Assembly: GCA_964036665.1 (NCBI GenBank)
Contig: OZ038526.1
Location: 13,020,001-13,084,000, forward strand
Origin: Gordius sp. MW1
Lineage: Eukaryota > Nematomorpha > Gordioida > Gordea > Gordiidae
Reading direction: 5' to 3'
DNA: 64,000 nt
The notes under the pieces were generated by a model. The model was not told where the DNA came from. It did not search any database and was given only the letters and a program-made list of their open reading frames with translations. A program made the translations under genes and the position numbers. This document shows positions 49,711 through 61,500 of this stretch, in pieces (positions within the stretch are counted from its first letter, which is position 1; each line of letters starts with the position of its first letter).

Positions 49711-52700
49711 AAAACGTTGTCTTTTGTCAAAATGATAGTTCTCGCAGCTTAAAACCTCTTTTCGGAAGTCAATCGAGGATAATAGGATTCTCAAATTGGC
49801 TTACTTTTATATATTTTTTCATGCTCTTTCACATAGAATCGAAAAAAATAAATATTTTTACCTCAAAATTTTTCACATATTTTTCTTTGAACCGTATTCA
49901 TCCGATGAAAGTTGTCGTTTTCAGACGTGGTTTCTATGATCATAAGTAAAAATTTATCAGAATTTAAAAACTATTACTTTGAAATCATGATCGCATAGAG
50001 CCGTTTTAAAAAATTAAGCACTCACGTTGCGATACAGCAAACTAATCGCAACAATAAAACGTTGTCTTTTGTCAAAATGATAGTTCTCGCAGCTTAAAAC
50101 CTCTTTTCGGAAGTCAATCGAGGATAATAGGATTCTCAAATTGGCTTACCTTTATACATTTTTTCATGCTCTTTCACATAGAATCGAAAAAAATAAATTT
50201 TTACCTCAAAATTTTTCACATATTTTTCTTTGAACCGTATTCATCCGATGAAAGTTGTCGTTTTCAGACGTGGTTTCTATGATCCCAAGTAAAAATTTAT
50301 TAGAATCTAAAAACTATTACTTTGAAATCATGATCGCAAAGAGCAGTTTTCAAAAATTAAGCACTCACGTTGAGATACAACAAACTAATCGCAACAATAA
50401 AACGTTGTCTTTTGTCAAAATGATAGTTCTCGCAGCTTAAAACCTCTTTTCGGAAGTCAATCGAGGATAATAGGATTCTCAAATTGGCTTACTTTTATAT
50501 ATTTTTTCATGTTCTTTCACATAGAATCGAAAAAAATAAATATTTTTACCTCAAAATTTTTCACATATTTTTCTTTGAACCGTAATCATCCGATGAAAGT
50601 TGTCGTTTTCAGACGTTGTTTCTATGATGCCAAGTAAAAATTTATCAGAATCTAAAAACTATTACTTTGAAATCATGATCGCATAGAGCAGTTTTCAAAA
50701 ATTAAGCACTCACGTTGCGATACAACAAACTAATCGCAACAATAAAACGTTGTCTTTTGTCAAAATGATAGTTCTCGCAGCTTAAAACCTCTTTTCGGAA
50801 GTCAATCGAGGATAATAGGATTCTCAAATTGGCTTACTTTTATATATTTTTTCATGCTCTTTCACATAGAATCGAAAAAAATTAATATTTTTACCTCAAA
50901 ATTTTTCACATATTTTTCTTTGAACCCTATTCATCCGATGAAAGTTGTCGTTTTCAGACGTGGTTTCTATGATCCCAAGTAAAAATTTATCAGAATCTAA
51001 AAACTATTACTTTGAAATCATGATCGCATAGAGCAGTTTTCAAAAATTAAGCACTCACGTTGCGATACAACAAACTAATCGCAACAATAAAACGTTGTCT
51101 TTTGTCAAAATGATAGTTCTCGCAGCTTAAAACCTCTTTTCGGAAGTCAATTGAGAATAATAGGATTATCAAATTGGCTTACTTTTATATATTTTTTCAT
51201 GCTCTTTCACATAGAATCGAAAAAAATAAATATTTTTACCTCAAAATTTTTCACATATTTTTCTTTGAACCGTAATCATCCAATGAAAGTTGTCGTTTTC
51301 AGACGTTGTTTCTATGATCCCAAGTAAAAATTTATCAGAATCTAAAAACTATTACTTTGAAATCATGATCGCATAGAGCAGTTTTCAAAAATTAAGCACT
51401 CACGTTGCGATACAACAAACTAATCGCAACAATAAAACGTTGTCTTTTGTCAAAATGATAGTTCTCGCAGCTTAAAACCTCTTTTCGGAAGTCAATCGAG
51501 GATAATAGGATTCTCAAATTGGCTTACTTTTATATATTTTTTCATGCTCTTTCACATAGAATCGAAAAAAATAAATATTTTTACCTCAAAATTTTTCACA
51601 TATTTTTCTTTGAACCGTATTCATCCGATGAAAGTTGTCGTTTTCAGACGTGGTTTCTATGATCCCAAGTAAAAATTTATCAGAATCTAAAAACTATTAC
51701 TTTGAAATCATGATCGCATAGAGCAGTTTTCAAAAATTAAGCACTCACGTTGCGATACAACAAACTAATCGCAACAATAAAACGTTGTCTTTTGTCAAAA
51801 TGATAGTTCTCGCAGCTTAAAACCTCTTTTCGGAAGTCAATCGAGGATAATAGGATTCTCAAATTGGCTTACTTTTATATATTTTTTCATGCTCTTTCAC
51901 ATAGAATCGAAAAAAATAAATATTTTTACCACAAAATTTTTCACATATTTTTCTTTGAACCGTATTCATCCGATGAAAGTTGTCGTCAGACGTGGTTTCT
52001 ATGATCCCAAGTAAAAATTTATCAGAATCTAAAAACTATTACTTTGAAATCATGATCGCATAGAGCAGTTTTCAAAAATTAAGCACTCACGTTGCGATAC
52101 AACAAACTAATCGCAACAATAAAACGTTGTCTTTTGTCAAAATGATAGTTCTCGCAGCTTAAAACCTCTTTTCGGAAGTCAATCGAGGATAATAGGATTC
52201 TCAAATTGGCTTACTTTTATATATTTTTTCATGCTCTTTCACATAGAATCGAAAAAAATAAATATTTTTACCTCAAAATTTTTCACATATTTTTCTTTGA
52301 ACCGTATTCATCCGATGAAAGTTGTCGTTTTCAGATGTGGTTTCTATGATCCCAAGTAAAAATTTATCAGAATCTAAAAACTATTACTTTGAAATCATGA
52401 TCGCATAGAGCAGTTTTCAAAAATTAAGCACTCACGTTGCGATACAACAAACTAATCGCAACAATAAAACGTTGTAGTTTGTCAAAATGATAGTTCTCGC
52501 AGCTTAAAACCTCTTTTCGGAAGTCAATCGAGGATAATAGGATTCTCAAATTGGCTTACTTTTATATATTTTTTTATGCTCTTTCACATAGAATCGAAAA
52601 AAATAAATATTTTTACCTCAAAATTTTTCACATATTTTTCTTTGAACCGTATTCATCCGATGAAAGTTGTCGTTTTCAGACGTGGTTTCTATGATCCCAA

Positions 52701-53500
52701 GTAAAAATTTATCAGAATCTAAAAACTATTACTTTGAAATCATGATCGCATAGAGCAGTTTTTAAAAATTAAGCACTCACGTTGCGATACAACAAACTAA
52801 TCGCAACAATAAAACGTTGTCTTTTGTCAAAATGATAGTTCTCGCAGCTTAAAACCTCTTTTTGGAAGTCAATCGAGGATAATAGGATTCTCAAATTGGC
52901 TTACTTTTATATATTTTTTTATGCTCTTTCACATAGAAACGAAAAAAATAAATATTTTTACCTCAAAATTTTTCACATATTTTTCTTTGAACCGTATTCA
53001 TCCGATGAAAGTTGTCGTTTTCAGACGTGGTTTCTATGATCCCAAGTAAAAATTTATCAGAATCTAAAAACTATTACTTTGAAATTATGATCGCATAGAG
53101 CAGTTTTCAAAAATTAAGCACTGAGGTTGCGATACAACAAACTAATCGCAACAATAAAACGTTGTCTTTTGTCAAAATGATAGTTCTCGCAGCTTGAAAC
53201 CTCTTTTCGGAAGTCAATCGAAGATAAAAGGATTCTCAAATTGGCTTACTTTTATATATTTTTTCATGCTCTTTTACATAGAATCGAAAAAAATTAATAT
53301 TTTTACCTTAAAATTTTTCACATATTTTTCTTTGAACCGTATTCATCCGATGAAAGTTGTCGTTTTCAGACGTGGTTTCTATGATCCCAAGTAAAAATTT
53401 ATCAGAATCTAAAAATTATTACTCTGAAATCATGATCGCATAGAGCAGTTTTCAAAAATTAAGCAGTTACGTTGCGATACAACAAACTACTCGCCACAAT
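49711..53500 (+). repeat. 11-monomer HOR, copy 1 (3790 bp)
   Basis: This block is repeated immediately downstream at an exact 3790-bp offset. Reading through 49921-53700 against 53711-57490, I found only three differing bases: T/C at 50917/54707 and the pair AG/CT at 52476-52477/56266-56267. Ordered markers are GATCATAAG with GCCGTTTTAAAAAA and GATACAGCAA, ACCTTTATACATT, TTTATTAG, CGTAATCATCC, CCCTATTC, TTGAGAATAATAGG, TACCACAAAA, GTCGTCAGACG, CAGATGTGG, CTCTTTTTGGAAG, CACTGAGGTTGC, CTTGAAACC and GCAGTTACGTTGC. Endpoints are uncertain by about one monomer. Confidence 0.92.
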
Positions 53501-56500
53501 AAAACGTTGTCTTTTGTCAAAATGATAGTTCTCGCAGCTTAAAACCTCTTTTCGGAAGTCAATCGAGGATAATAGGATTCTCAAATTGGCTTACTTTTAT
53601 ATATTTTTTCATGCTCTTTCACATAGAATCGAAAAAAATAAATATTTTTACCTCAAAATTTTTCACATATTTTTCTTTGAACCGTATTCATCCGATGAAA
53701 GTTGTCGTTTTCAGACGTGGTTTCTATGATCATAAGTAAAAATTTATCAGAATTTAAAAACTATTACTTTGAAATCATGATCGCATAGAGCCGTTTTAAA
53801 AAATTAAGCACTCACGTTGCGATACAGCAAACTAATCGCAACAATAAAACGTTGTCTTTTGTCAAAATGATAGTTCTCGCAGCTTAAAACCTCTTTTCGG
53901 AAGTCAATCGAGGATAATAGGATTCTCAAATTGGCTTACCTTTATACATTTTTTCATGCTCTTTCACATAGAATCGAAAAAAATAAATTTTTACCTCAAA
54001 ATTTTTCACATATTTTTCTTTGAACCGTATTCATCCGATGAAAGTTGTCGTTTTCAGACGTGGTTTCTATGATCCCAAGTAAAAATTTATTAGAATCTAA
54101 AAACTATTACTTTGAAATCATGATCGCAAAGAGCAGTTTTCAAAAATTAAGCACTCACGTTGAGATACAACAAACTAATCGCAACAATAAAACGTTGTCT
54201 TTTGTCAAAATGATAGTTCTCGCAGCTTAAAACCTCTTTTCGGAAGTCAATCGAGGATAATAGGATTCTCAAATTGGCTTACTTTTATATATTTTTTCAT
54301 GTTCTTTCACATAGAATCGAAAAAAATAAATATTTTTACCTCAAAATTTTTCACATATTTTTCTTTGAACCGTAATCATCCGATGAAAGTTGTCGTTTTC
54401 AGACGTTGTTTCTATGATGCCAAGTAAAAATTTATCAGAATCTAAAAACTATTACTTTGAAATCATGATCGCATAGAGCAGTTTTCAAAAATTAAGCACT
54501 CACGTTGCGATACAACAAACTAATCGCAACAATAAAACGTTGTCTTTTGTCAAAATGATAGTTCTCGCAGCTTAAAACCTCTTTTCGGAAGTCAATCGAG
54601 GATAATAGGATTCTCAAATTGGCTTACTTTTATATATTTTTTCATGCTCTTTCACATAGAATCGAAAAAAATTAATATTTTTACCTCAAAATTTTTCACA
54701 TATTTTCCTTTGAACCCTATTCATCCGATGAAAGTTGTCGTTTTCAGACGTGGTTTCTATGATCCCAAGTAAAAATTTATCAGAATCTAAAAACTATTAC
54801 TTTGAAATCATGATCGCATAGAGCAGTTTTCAAAAATTAAGCACTCACGTTGCGATACAACAAACTAATCGCAACAATAAAACGTTGTCTTTTGTCAAAA
54901 TGATAGTTCTCGCAGCTTAAAACCTCTTTTCGGAAGTCAATTGAGAATAATAGGATTATCAAATTGGCTTACTTTTATATATTTTTTCATGCTCTTTCAC
55001 ATAGAATCGAAAAAAATAAATATTTTTACCTCAAAATTTTTCACATATTTTTCTTTGAACCGTAATCATCCAATGAAAGTTGTCGTTTTCAGACGTTGTT
55101 TCTATGATCCCAAGTAAAAATTTATCAGAATCTAAAAACTATTACTTTGAAATCATGATCGCATAGAGCAGTTTTCAAAAATTAAGCACTCACGTTGCGA
55201 TACAACAAACTAATCGCAACAATAAAACGTTGTCTTTTGTCAAAATGATAGTTCTCGCAGCTTAAAACCTCTTTTCGGAAGTCAATCGAGGATAATAGGA
55301 TTCTCAAATTGGCTTACTTTTATATATTTTTTCATGCTCTTTCACATAGAATCGAAAAAAATAAATATTTTTACCTCAAAATTTTTCACATATTTTTCTT
55401 TGAACCGTATTCATCCGATGAAAGTTGTCGTTTTCAGACGTGGTTTCTATGATCCCAAGTAAAAATTTATCAGAATCTAAAAACTATTACTTTGAAATCA
55501 TGATCGCATAGAGCAGTTTTCAAAAATTAAGCACTCACGTTGCGATACAACAAACTAATCGCAACAATAAAACGTTGTCTTTTGTCAAAATGATAGTTCT
55601 CGCAGCTTAAAACCTCTTTTCGGAAGTCAATCGAGGATAATAGGATTCTCAAATTGGCTTACTTTTATATATTTTTTCATGCTCTTTCACATAGAATCGA
55701 AAAAAATAAATATTTTTACCACAAAATTTTTCACATATTTTTCTTTGAACCGTATTCATCCGATGAAAGTTGTCGTCAGACGTGGTTTCTATGATCCCAA
55801 GTAAAAATTTATCAGAATCTAAAAACTATTACTTTGAAATCATGATCGCATAGAGCAGTTTTCAAAAATTAAGCACTCACGTTGCGATACAACAAACTAA
55901 TCGCAACAATAAAACGTTGTCTTTTGTCAAAATGATAGTTCTCGCAGCTTAAAACCTCTTTTCGGAAGTCAATCGAGGATAATAGGATTCTCAAATTGGC
56001 TTACTTTTATATATTTTTTCATGCTCTTTCACATAGAATCGAAAAAAATAAATATTTTTACCTCAAAATTTTTCACATATTTTTCTTTGAACCGTATTCA
56101 TCCGATGAAAGTTGTCGTTTTCAGATGTGGTTTCTATGATCCCAAGTAAAAATTTATCAGAATCTAAAAACTATTACTTTGAAATCATGATCGCATAGAG
56201 CAGTTTTCAAAAATTAAGCACTCACGTTGCGATACAACAAACTAATCGCAACAATAAAACGTTGTCTTTTGTCAAAATGATAGTTCTCGCAGCTTAAAAC
56301 CTCTTTTCGGAAGTCAATCGAGGATAATAGGATTCTCAAATTGGCTTACTTTTATATATTTTTTTATGCTCTTTCACATAGAATCGAAAAAAATAAATAT
56401 TTTTACCTCAAAATTTTTCACATATTTTTCTTTGAACCGTATTCATCCGATGAAAGTTGTCGTTTTCAGACGTGGTTTCTATGATCCCAAGTAAAAATTT

Positions 56501-57510
56501 ATCAGAATCTAAAAACTATTACTTTGAAATCATGATCGCATAGAGCAGTTTTTAAAAATTAAGCACTCACGTTGCGATACAACAAACTAATCGCAACAAT
56601 AAAACGTTGTCTTTTGTCAAAATGATAGTTCTCGCAGCTTAAAACCTCTTTTTGGAAGTCAATCGAGGATAATAGGATTCTCAAATTGGCTTACTTTTAT
56701 ATATTTTTTTATGCTCTTTCACATAGAAACGAAAAAAATAAATATTTTTACCTCAAAATTTTTCACATATTTTTCTTTGAACCGTATTCATCCGATGAAA
56801 GTTGTCGTTTTCAGACGTGGTTTCTATGATCCCAAGTAAAAATTTATCAGAATCTAAAAACTATTACTTTGAAATTATGATCGCATAGAGCAGTTTTCAA
56901 AAATTAAGCACTGAGGTTGCGATACAACAAACTAATCGCAACAATAAAACGTTGTCTTTTGTCAAAATGATAGTTCTCGCAGCTTGAAACCTCTTTTCGG
57001 AAGTCAATCGAAGATAAAAGGATTCTCAAATTGGCTTACTTTTATATATTTTTTCATGCTCTTTTACATAGAATCGAAAAAAATTAATATTTTTACCTTA
57101 AAATTTTTCACATATTTTTCTTTGAACCGTATTCATCCGATGAAAGTTGTCGTTTTCAGACGTGGTTTCTATGATCCCAAGTAAAAATTTATCAGAATCT
57201 AAAAATTATTACTCTGAAATCATGATCGCATAGAGCAGTTTTCAAAAATTAAGCAGTTACGTTGCGATACAACAAACTACTCGCCACAATAAAACGTTGT
57301 CTTTTGTCAAAATGATAGTTCTCGCAGCTTAAAACCTCTTTTCGGAAGTCAATCGAGGATAATAGGATTCTCAAATTGGCTTACTTTTATATATTTTTTC
57401 ATGCTCTTTCACATAGAATCGAAAAAAATAAATATTTTTACCTCAAAATTTTTCACATATTTTTCTTTGAACCGTATTCATCCGATGAAAGTTGTCGTTT
57501 TCAGACGTGG
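53501..57510 (+). repeat. 11-monomer HOR, copy 2 (3790 bp)
   Basis: This is the tandem partner of 49711-53500, about 99.9% identical by eye. It ends near 57521, where the start of a third copy would read GATCATAAG but the sequence is GATCACAAG and the next monomers belong to the edge subfamily. Such a recent duplication is also where an assembly could gain or lose a unit. Confidence 0.92.
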
Positions 57511-58560
57511 TTTCTATGATCACAAGTAAAAATTTATCAGAATCTAAAAACTATTACTTTGAAATCATGATCGCATAGAGCAGTTTTCAAAAATTAAGCA
57601 CTCACGTTGCGATACAACAAACTAATCGCAACAATAAAACGTTGTCTTTTGTCAAAATGATAGTTCTCGCAGCTTAAAACCTCTTTTCGGAAGTCAATCG
57701 AGGATAATAGTATTCTCAAATTGGCCTATTTTTATATATTTTTTCAAGCTCTTTCACATAGAATCGAAAAAAAGGAATATTTTTACCTCAAAATTTTTCA
57801 CATTTTTTTATTCAACCGTATTCATCCGATGAAAGTTGTCGTTTTCAGACGTTGTTTCCATGATAAAAAGTAAAAACTAATCAGAATCAGAAAACTATTA
57901 CTTTGAAATCATGATCGCATAGTGCAGTTTTCAAAAATTAAGCACTCACGTTGCGATACAACACACTAATCGCAACAATAAAACGTTGTCTTTTGTCAAA
58001 ATGATAGTTCTCGCAGCTTAAAACCTCTTTTCGGAAGTCAATCGAGGATAATAGGATTCTCAAATTGGCTTGCTTTTATATATTTTTTCACGCTCTTTCA
58101 CATAAATCGAAAAAAATGAATATTTTTACCTAAAAATTTTTCACATTTTTTTATTCAACCGTATTCATCCGATGAAAGTTGTCGTTTTCACACGTTGTTT
58201 CCATGATAAAAAGTAAAAATTTATCAGAATCAGAAAACTATTACTTTTAAATCATGATCGCATAGTTCAGTTTTCAAAAATTAAGCACTCACGTTGCGAT
58301 ACAACAAACTAATCGCCACAATAAAACGTTGTCTTTTGTCAAAATGATAGTTCTCGCAGCTTAAAACCTCTTTTCGGAAGTCAATCGAGGATAATAGGAT
58401 TCTCAAATTGGCTTACTTTTATATATTTTTTTATGCTCTTTCACATAGAATCGAAAAAAATAAATATTTTTACCTCAAAATTTTTCACATATTTTGCTTT
58501 GAACCGTATTCATCCGATGAAAGTTGTCGTTTTCAGACGTGGTTTCTATGATCCCAAGTA
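57510..58560 (+). repeat. Degenerate monomers near the array edge
   Basis: Two to three consecutive monomers are more diverged than any others. They read CACATTTTTTTATTCAACCG in place of the usual CACATATTTTTCTTTGAACCG, CGTTGTTTCCATGATAAAAAG in place of CGTGGTTTCTATGATCCCAAG, and AATCAGAAAAC for AATCTAAAAAC. They also have CATAGTGCAG or CATAGTTCAG and CACGCTC or CAAGCTC. The two copies at about 57820-57900 and 58160-58240 share these changes, so they arose by local duplication of one old variant. Confidence 0.8.
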
Positions 58561-61500
58561 AAAATTTATCAGAATCTAAAAACTATTACTTTGAAATCAT
58601 GATCGCATAGAGCAGTTTTCAAAAATTAAGCACTACGTTGCGATACAACAAACTAATCGCAACAATAAAACGTTGTCTTTTGTCAAAATGATAGTTCTCG
58701 CAGTTTAAAACCTCTTTTCGGAAGTCAATCGAGGATAATAGGATTCTCAAATTGGCTTACTTTTATATATTTTTTCACGCTCTTTCACATAGAATCGAAA
58801 AAAATAAATATTTTTACCTCAAAATTTTTCACATATTTTTCTTTGAACCGTATTCATCCGATGAAAGTTGTCGTTTTCAGACGTGGTTTCTATGATCCCA
58901 AGTAAAAATTTATCAGAATCTAAAAACTATTACTTTGAAATCATGATCGCATAGAGCAGTTTTCAAAAATTAAGCACTACGTTGCGATACAACAAACTAA
59001 TCGCAACAATAAAACGTTGTCTTTTGATCAAAATGATAGGTCTCGCAGCTTAAAACCTCTTTTCGGAAGTCAATCGAGGATAATAGGATTCTCAAATTGG
59101 CTTACTTTTATATATTTTTTCATGCTCTTTCACATAGAATCGAAAAAAATAAATATTTTTACCTCAAAATTTTTCACATATTTTGCTTTGAACCGTATTC
59201 ATCCGATGAAAGTTGTCGTTTTCAGACGTGGTTTCTATGATCCCAAGTAAAAATTTATCAGAATCTAAAAACTATTACTTTGAAATCATGATCGCATAGA
59301 GCAGTTTTCAAAAATTAAGCACTACGTTGCGATACAACAAACTAATCGCAACAATAAAACGTTGTCTTTTGTCAAAATGATAGTTCTCGCAGTTTAAAAC
59401 CTCTTTTCGGAAGTCAATCGAGGATAATAGGATTCTCAAATTGGCTTACTTTTATATATTTTTTCACGCTCTTTCACATAGAATCGAAAAAAATAAATAT
59501 TTTTACCTCAAAATTTTTCACATATTTTTCTTTGAACCGTATTCATCCGATGAAAGTTGTCGTTTTCAGACGTGGTTTCTATAATCCCAAGTAAAAATTT
59601 ATCAGAATCTAAAAACTATTACTTTGAAATCATGATTGCATAGAGCAGTTTTCAAAAATTAAGCACTACGTTGCGATACAACAAACTAATCGCAACAATA
59701 AAACGTTGTCTTTTGTCAAAATGATAATTCTCGCAGCTTAAAACCTCTTTTCGGAAGTCAATCGAGGATAATAGGATTCTCAAATTGGCTTACTTTTATA
59801 TATTTTTTCATGCTCTTTCACATAGAATCAAAAAAAATAAATATTTTTACCTCAAAATTTTTCACATATTTTTCTTTGAACCGTATTCATCCGATGAAAG
59901 TTGTCGTTTTCAGACGTGGTTTCTATGATCCCAAGTAAAAATTTATCAGAATCTAAAAACTATTACTTTGAAATCATGATCGCATAGAGCAGTTTTCAAA
60001 AATTAAGCACTACGTTGCGATACAACAAACTAATCGCAACAATAAAACGTTGTCTTTTGTCAAAATGATAGTTCTCGCAGCTTAAAACCTCTTTTCGGAA
60101 GTCAATCGAGGATAATAGGATTCTCAAATTGGCTTACTTTTATATATTTTTTCCAGCTCTTTCACATAGAATCGAAAAAAATAAATATTGTTACCTCAAA
60201 ATTTTTCACATATTTTAATTTGAACCGTATTCATCCGATGAAAGTTGTCGTTTTCAGACATGGTTTCTATGATCCCAAGTAAAAATTTATCAGAATCTAA
60301 AAACTATTACCTTGAAATCATGATCGCATAGAGCAGTTTTAAAAAATTAAGAACTACGTTGCGATACAACAAACTAATCGCAACAATAAAACGTTGTCTT
60401 TTGATCAAAATGATAGTTCTCGCAGCTTAAAACCTCTTTTCAGAAGTCAATCGAGGATAATAGGATTCTCAAATTGGCTTACTTTTATATATTTTTTCAT
60501 GCTCTTTCACATAGAATCAAAAAAAATAAAAATTTTTACCTCAAAATTTTTCACATATTTTTCTTTGAACCGTATTCATCCGATGAAAGTTGTCGTTTTC
60601 AGACGTGGTTTCTATGATCCCAAGTAAAAATTTATCCTAAAAACTATTACTTTGAAATCATGATCGCATAGAGCAGTTTCAAAAATTAAGCACTACGTTG
60701 CGATACAACAAACTAATCGCAACAATAAAACGTTGTCTTTTGTCAAAATGATAATTCTCGCAGCTTAAAACCTCTTTTCGGAAGTCAATCGAGGATAATA
60801 GGATTCTCAAATTGGCTTACTTTTATATATTTTTTCATGCTCTTTCACATAGAATCGAAAAAAATAAATATTTTTACCTCAAAATTTTTCACATATTTTT
60901 CTTTGAACCGTATTCATCCGATGAAAGTTGTCGTTTTCAGACGTGGTTTCTATGATCCCAAGTAAAAATTTATCAGAATCTAAAAACTATTACTTTGAAA
61001 TCATGATCGCATAGAGCAGTTTTCAAAAATTAAACACTCACGTTGCGATACAACAAACTAATTGCCACAATAAAACGTTGTCTTTTGTCAAAATGGAGTT
61101 CTCGCAGCTTAAAACCTCTTTTCGGAAGTCAATCGAGGATAATAGGATTCTCAAATTGGCTTACTTTTATATATTTTTTCATGCTCTTTCACATAAAATC
61201 GAAAAAAATAAATATTTTTACCTCAAAATTTTTCACATATTTTTCTTTGAACCGTATTCATCCTATGAAGAAAGTTGTCGTTTTCAGACGTGGTTTCTAT
61301 GATCCCAAGTAAAAATTTATCAGAATCTAAAAACTATTACTTTGAAATCATGATCGCATAGAGCAGTTTTCAAAAATTAAGCACTACGTTACGATACAAC
61401 AAACTAATCGCAACAATAAAACGTTGTCTTTTGTCAAAATGATAGTTCTCGCAGCTTAAAACCTCTTTTCGGAAGTCAATCGAGGATAATAGGATTCTCA

